Shown here piece by piece: positions 5,896 to 9,144 of a DNA stretch of 9,144 bases (positions are counted from its first letter, which is position 1; each line of letters begins with the position of its first letter). A program made the translations under genes and the position numbers. The stretch covers positions 1 to 9,144 of the forward strand of contig JAJRUE010000093.1 in NCBI GenBank assembly GCA_024277955.1, given 5' to 3'. A model generated the notes under the pieces. It was not told the DNA's origin. It saw only the letters and a program-made list of their open reading frames with translations, and did not search any database. The stretch comes from Alphaproteobacteria bacterium. GTDB lineage: Bacteria > Pseudomonadota > Alphaproteobacteria > Rhodobacterales > Rhodobacteraceae.

Positions 5896-5961
5896 GGACG
5901 CGCGGCCGCGGCGATGCCATGCTGGGGCAATCCCCGTTCTTCAGGCAGGAAAGACCCGACA

Positions 5962-6405
5962 ATGAAACAGATCCTTGCCGCCGCGCTGCTGAGCATCGCC
6001 TGGGTTTTGCCGACCCCCGCCGGGGCGCAGGGCGGCGACCTGCCGCCGGTCACGGTTTACAAATCGCCCTGGTGCGGCTGCTGCGGCGGCTGGGTCGAGC
6101 ACATGCGCGCCAGCGGGTTCGCGGTGACGGTCCATGACCTCGAAGACCTTGCCCCGGTCAAGGCCAGCGCCGGGGTGAGCGACGACTTGATGTCCTGCCA
6201 CACAGCGCTTCTCGCCGGCTACACGATCGAAGGCCACGTCCCGGCCTCGGACGTGATCCGCCTGCTGGACAGCGGGCGCGCGGCGCGGGGCCTGTCGGTG
6301 CCGGGCATGGTCGCCGGAACCCCCGGCATGGGCGAGGGCGACGATCCCTACCAGGTGATCCTGTTCACCGACGCGGGCGGGCGCGAGGTGTTCGCAAACC
6401 ACTGA
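5962..6405 (+). CDS. Exported DUF411 family protein with CxCC motif (putative metal-binding)
   Basis: This is a 147-residue protein. Residues 1-22 form a Sec signal peptide (MKQILAAALLSIAWVLP, then PAGA before the likely cleavage site), so the mature protein should be periplasmic. The mature part starts with VTVYKSPWCGCCGGWVEHMR, giving C38, C40 and C41, followed by DDLMSCHTALLAGYTIEGHV and AGTPGMGEG. This order is typical of the DUF411 family, which has a thioredoxin-like pattern and is often found near copper-handling genes. Metal binding is inferred from the family, not shown. The ATG at 5962 has AGGAAAG 8 nt upstream; an in-frame ATG at 5914 would put extra residues before the signal peptide and is rejected. 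No copper genes adjoin it here. Its 3' end overlaps the convergent glycosyltransferase gene by 41 bp. Confidence 0.9.
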   Translation: MKQILAAALLSIAWVLPTPAGAQGGDLPPVTVYKSPWCGCCGGWVEHMRASGFAVTVHDLEDLAPVKASAGVSDDLMSCHTALLAGYTIEGHVPASDVIRLLDSGRAARGLSVPGMVAGTPGMGEGDDPYQVILFTDAGGREVFANH

Positions 6406-8458
6406 TCGCCGCCATCCGGCCAAGCGCGCGGCCCAGGGGCGCACTGGCCTGAATACCGGCCCGCGCGCCCGCCATCACACTGGCCCGCGCATCGCCCGAA
6501 CCCCGGGCCGGAATGGCCAGCCCCGGGTCGGAATGGCCGTGCGGGGTCTTGTCCCAGAAGAACGGCTTTGACATCAGTTCCCACACCCCCTTGTAGGCGG
6601 CGATGGCGGCCAGCGGGAAATACAGGTGCAACGCCGGCACCCACAGCCACAGCCGCGCGTGGCGCTCGGGCACCAGCGCGAAAATGGCGACCACGATGGT
6701 CACCGCTTCGGACAGCAGAAAAAGCGCCGCCAGCAGGTAGAAGGCCGTCGACGAGATCACCGCCTGCAACGGGTGCGTCACGCCGAACGGCACCACCCAG
6801 AACGACCACAGGAACGGCGCCAGCAGGAATTGCGACAGCGCCCCCAGAAACAACAGCTGCACCCCGAAAAACCGCCACGGCCCCAGGTCGGCCCACAGCC
6901 GGCGCGGGTTGCGCATGTGCACCGCCCAGGTGATCGCATAGCCCTTGAGCCAGCGCGACCGTTGCCGCACCCAGGGCCAGATGCGGCAGTTGGCCTCTTC
7001 CTCGGTCAGGGTCGGCAGCAGTTCGGTGCGATAGCCGCGCCGCGCCAGCCGCACCCCCAGATCGGCGTCCTCGGTGACGTTATGGGCGTCCCAGCCGCCG
7101 ATTTCTTCCAGCGCGCGGCGGCGGAAATAGACCGTCGTGCCGCCCAGCGGGATGACGAAGCCCAGCCGTTCCAGCCCCGGCAGAACCACCCGGAACCAGG
7201 TGGCGTATTCGATGGTGAAACAGCGCGACAGCCAGTTGGTGCGGGCGTTGTAGAAATCGAGCACGCCTTGCAGGCAGGCGACCTTTGGGCCGCGGTCGTG
7301 AAAGCGGCGCGCCACCTTGTGCAGCTGGTCGGGTTCGGGCGCGTCCTCGGCGTCCAGCACCCCGATGATCGAGCCCTTGCAGAAATCCAGCGCATAGTTC
7401 AGCGCCCGCGGCTTGGTCTTGAGCTCGGCGTCGGGCACCCGGATCTGGCGCATCCAGGCCGGCAGGTCGGCGGCCTCGAGCGCCGCCTGGGTCAGGCGGT
7501 CGTCGGCTTCCACCACCAGGCAGATTTCCAGCAGTTCGCGCGGATAGTTCAACCGGCTCAGCCGCCGCACCAGCCGCCCGGCGATCTCGCGTTCGCGAAA
7601 CAGCGGCACCATGATCGAGATGCGCGGCAGCTTCATCGCTGCGGCGCGCCGCGACCGGCGGGAAAAGAATTCGAGCCGCGGCGCGCGTGCGCCGCGAAAC
7701 ACCGCCCAGGCGGCGGCGGCCTTGAGCGCGGTGTTCAGCACCAGCGCCAGCACCGCCCAGCCGCTGAGCACCAGCAGGGTCGCGCGCGGCGCCGCCAGCA
7801 GCCCCGCCAGCCCCAGCACCAGCACCCCGATCACCAGACGCGCCATGACCGGCGCGCTCCAGTTGCGGCAACTGTCGCGGGCGTCCACCCGGGTTTCGGC
7901 GCGCGCGGTCAGCTGCGCCCCGGCGCAGTCCAGCAGCGCCCGCTGGATCGCGCTTTGCGGGGCCACGACCATCAGCAGACGGCCCAGTTCGGAGGGAAGC
8001 AAGGCCTTGATTTCCTGGAACCTTTCCGGGTGACACGTGGCGATCAGCGTCACCGCGCCGATACGTTTCCACGGCACCAGCCCCAGCTTCAGACAGGTTT
8101 CGGGGCGCAGGGTTTCGACCAGCCGGATATCGGGCGGTTCGGCCTCCAGATCGGCGATGTCACAGCCGAACTGGCGGGCCAGGCCACGTAACAGGCCGGC
8201 CTCGGACACCATGCCGTTGGCCAGCAGGATGTCGCCGAACAGCGTGTCTTCGCGCGCCCGCAGCGCGATCGCCTTGACCAGATCACCGGGCGCAAGTTCG
8301 CCGATCTCGACCAGAACCTGGCCGATCAGAGGCGGTGCCTTGCGGGGCTTTTGGGGCCGAAAAAGCAAAGGCTCGACCGGCAAGGCCCCCTGCACGAAAG
8401 GGTCGGTTACCTGGTTCATCACGCCAACACAGCAAAACGCATCGGCGCGAGGATGCAT
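6365..8458 (-). CDS. Membrane glycosyltransferase family 2 with N-terminal GspE-N/MshEN-like domain
   Basis: This protein of about 697 residues is probably an inner-membrane polysaccharide synthase. Residues 43-104 resemble the GspE-N/MshEN domain (LIGQVLVEIGELAPGDL, then FGDILLANGMVSEAGLL). Two membrane helices follow at about 205-254. The GT2 catalytic domain spans about 278-510: ISIMVPLFRE, EADD, VLDAEDAPEPDQ (DxD-type, 369-372), TEDADLG (462-464) and RQRSRW (498-503), the set seen in processive synthases such as BcsA, PgaC and NodC. Three or four helices lie at about 531-625, then an Arg-rich tail. The sugar and product are unknown. The start is uncertain: the ATG at 8458 has only AAGG 3 nt away, while the ATG at 8419 (MNQVTDPF) has no Shine-Dalgarno sequence but would suit a promoter driven from the CtrA-like site. 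Confidence 0.9.
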   Translation of the reverse strand: MHPRADAFCCVGVMNQVTDPFVQGALPVEPLLFRPQKPRKAPPLIGQVLVEIGELAPGDLVKAIALRAREDTLFGDILLANGMVSEAGLLRGLARQFGCDIADLEAEPPDIRLVETLRPETCLKLGLVPWKRIGAVTLIATCHPERFQEIKALLPSELGRLLMVVAPQSAIQRALLDCAGAQLTARAETRVDARDSCRNWSAPVMARLVIGVLVLGLAGLLAAPRATLLVLSGWAVLALVLNTALKAAAAWAVFRGARAPRLEFFSRRSRRAAAMKLPRISIMVPLFREREIAGRLVRRLSRLNYPRELLEICLVVEADDRLTQAALEAADLPAWMRQIRVPDAELKTKPRALNYALDFCKGSIIGVLDAEDAPEPDQLHKVARRFHDRGPKVACLQGVLDFYNARTNWLSRCFTIEYATWFRVVLPGLERLGFVIPLGGTTVYFRRRALEEIGGWDAHNVTEDADLGVRLARRGYRTELLPTLTEEEANCRIWPWVRQRSRWLKGYAITWAVHMRNPRRLWADLGPWRFFGVQLLFLGALSQFLLAPFLWSFWVVPFGVTHPLQAVISSTAFYLLAALFLLSEAVTIVVAIFALVPERHARLWLWVPALHLYFPLAAIAAYKGVWELMSKPFFWDKTPHGHSDPGLAIPARGSGDARASVMAGARAGIQASAPLGRALGRMAAISGLRTPRARPRR

Positions 8459-8467
8459 CAACCTTGG

Positions 8468-8482
8468 TTAACCGCCGGTTAA
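8468..8482 (-). promoter_or_regulatory. CtrA-type binding site upstream of the glycosyltransferase gene
   Basis: TTAACCGCCGGTTAA is a perfect palindrome and an exact TTAA-N7-TTAA, the full CtrA consensus. On the minus strand it continues as TTAACCAA, close to the TTAACCAT half-site described for Caulobacter. It lies 10 bp upstream of the ATG at 8458 and 49 bp upstream of the ATG at 8419. In GC-rich DNA an exact match is unlikely by chance at such a position. Binding is inferred. Confidence 0.6.
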
Positions 8483-8494
8483 TACGGGGGAATT

Positions 8495-9144
8495 TCAGGC
8501 TGCTTTTTCAATGGCTTCGACGAAGCGTTCGAACAGGTAGTAGCTGTCTTGCGGGCCGGGGCTGGCTTCGGGGTGGTATTGCACCGAGAACACCGGCCGG
8601 TCGCTCAGCGCCACCCCGCAGTTCGACCCGTCAAACAGCGACACATGGGTTTCCACGACGCCCTGGGGCAGGGTCTGGCTGTCGACGGTAAAGCCGTGGT
8701 TCATCGAGGTGATTTCCACCTTGCCGCTGCGCAGGTCTTTCACCGGGTGGTTGGCGCCGTGGTGGCCGTGGTTCATCTTGACCGTGCGCGCCCCCAGCGC
8801 CAGCGCCAGCATCTGATGGCCCAGGCAGATGCCGAAGATCGGCAGGTCGGTCTTGTCGAGGATCTCGCGGATCATCGGCACCGCGTATTCGCCGGTCGCG
8901 GCCGGATCGCCGGGCCCGTTCGACAGGAACAGGCCGACCGGGTCGTGGGCCAGGATGTCTTCGGCGGTGGCGGTGGCGGGCAGCACGGTGACATCGCAGC
9001 CCGCCGAGGCCAGGCAACGCAGGATGTTGCGTTTCGCGCCATAGTCGATCGCCACGACCTTGTGGCCGGGGGTGGCGCGCCTGGGGTAGCCGTCGGGCCA
9101 GGCCCAGCGCATTTCGTCCCAGCGGTAGGACTGGGCGCAGGTCA
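8495..9144 (-). CDS. carA: Carbamoyl-phosphate synthase small subunit, C-terminal part, cut by window edge
   Basis: This is the glutamine amidotransferase subunit that releases ammonia from glutamine and passes it to CarB for carbamoyl phosphate, which feeds arginine and pyrimidine synthesis in the cytoplasm. About 215 C-terminal residues are present. The reading frame runs through the right edge of the window (SYRWDEMRWAWPDGYPRR). The class I amidotransferase domain begins at KVVAIDYGAKRNILRCLA and contains SNGPGDPAAT, the nucleophile elbow GICLGHQ with the catalytic Cys, and VQYHPEASPGP with the catalytic His and Glu. The protein ends in FVEAIEKAA. The next gene on the same strand starts 36 bp downstream and no hairpin terminator is seen between them, so some read-through into the glycosyltransferase gene is possible. 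Confidence 0.97.
   Translation of the reverse strand, partial: TCAQSYRWDEMRWAWPDGYPRRATPGHKVVAIDYGAKRNILRCLASAGCDVTVLPATATAEDILAHDPVGLFLSNGPGDPAATGEYAVPMIREILDKTDLPIFGICLGHQMLALALGARTVKMNHGHHGANHPVKDLRSGKVEITSMNHGFTVDSQTLPQGVVETHVSLFDGSNCGVALSDRPVFSVQYHPEASPGPQDSYYLFERFVEAIEKAA

Noticed and set aside
5914..5961. ATG at 5914 as the DUF411 protein start
   Set aside because: It would place 16 polar residues before a clear signal peptide and lies upstream of both the predicted transcription start and the AGGAAAG site.
5002..5962. Long minus-strand frames opposite the GntR gene (297 and 281 codons)
   Set aside because: Shadow frames of the GntR and nucleotidase genes, without domain-like sequence or ribosome-binding sites.
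6626..8191. A 521-codon plus-strand open frame
   Set aside because: It is antisense to the glycosyltransferase and rich in His, Gln, Arg and Pro, with no recognisable domain. The opposite strand carries intact GT2 motifs.
8448..8465. An apparent long palindrome around GATGCATC at the glycosyltransferase start
   Set aside because: On checking base by base only the central 8 bp are symmetrical; the flanks differ.

Overview
The window looks like chromosomal DNA of a high-GC alphaproteobacterium, most likely a member of the Rhodobacteraceae. This is inferred from the strong G/C preference at third codon positions, from protein features remembered from that family (ilvC beside Lrp/AsnC regulators, a UbiH-like hydroxylase with an AEAAH motif, a GspE-N/GT2 fusion), and from a CtrA-type and an FNR-type motif. 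No species can be named from the sequence alone. Genes are densely packed and all look intact; only the two end genes are cut by the window edges.

Layout. (1) Positions 1-1578: the 5' half of ilvC (minus strand), divergent from two overlapping Lrp/AsnC-family regulator genes (plus strand). They share a 137-bp AT-rich intergenic region that holds TTCG/CGAA inverted repeats. (2) Positions 1577-1930: a structured non-coding stretch. It contains a 264-bp element with 32-bp terminal inverted repeats (one mismatch), which begins inside the stop codon of the second regulator and encloses several nested hairpins. Two back-to-back perfect hairpins follow, then a third stem just before the next gene. 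(3) Positions 1964-3103: a class V PLP-dependent aminotransferase of the alanine/serine-glyoxylate type. (4) Positions 3225-5107 (minus): a HAD pyrimidine-5'-nucleotidase-like gene translationally coupled to a UbiH-type FAD hydroxylase gene. (5) Positions 5227-6405 (plus): a GntR/FCD regulator, then a secreted DUF411 cysteine-motif protein that has its own FNR-like box. (6) Positions 6365-8458 (minus): a large membrane glycosyltransferase with an N-terminal GspE-N/MshEN-like module, preceded by a full TTAA-N7-TTAA CtrA-type palindrome. (7) Positions 8495-9144 (minus): the 3' part of carA.

Most of the genes are housekeeping: branched-chain amino acid synthesis, carbamoyl phosphate synthesis and ubiquinone synthesis. 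The points most worth a second look are the MITE-like element that supplies a stop codon to a regulator gene, the putative CtrA site in front of the GspE-N/GT2 fusion, and the putative FNR/FnrL site in front of the DUF411 gene. I see no CRISPR array, tRNA, rRNA, prophage or defence-island gene. I do not see convincing evidence of a wholly new multi-gene system.
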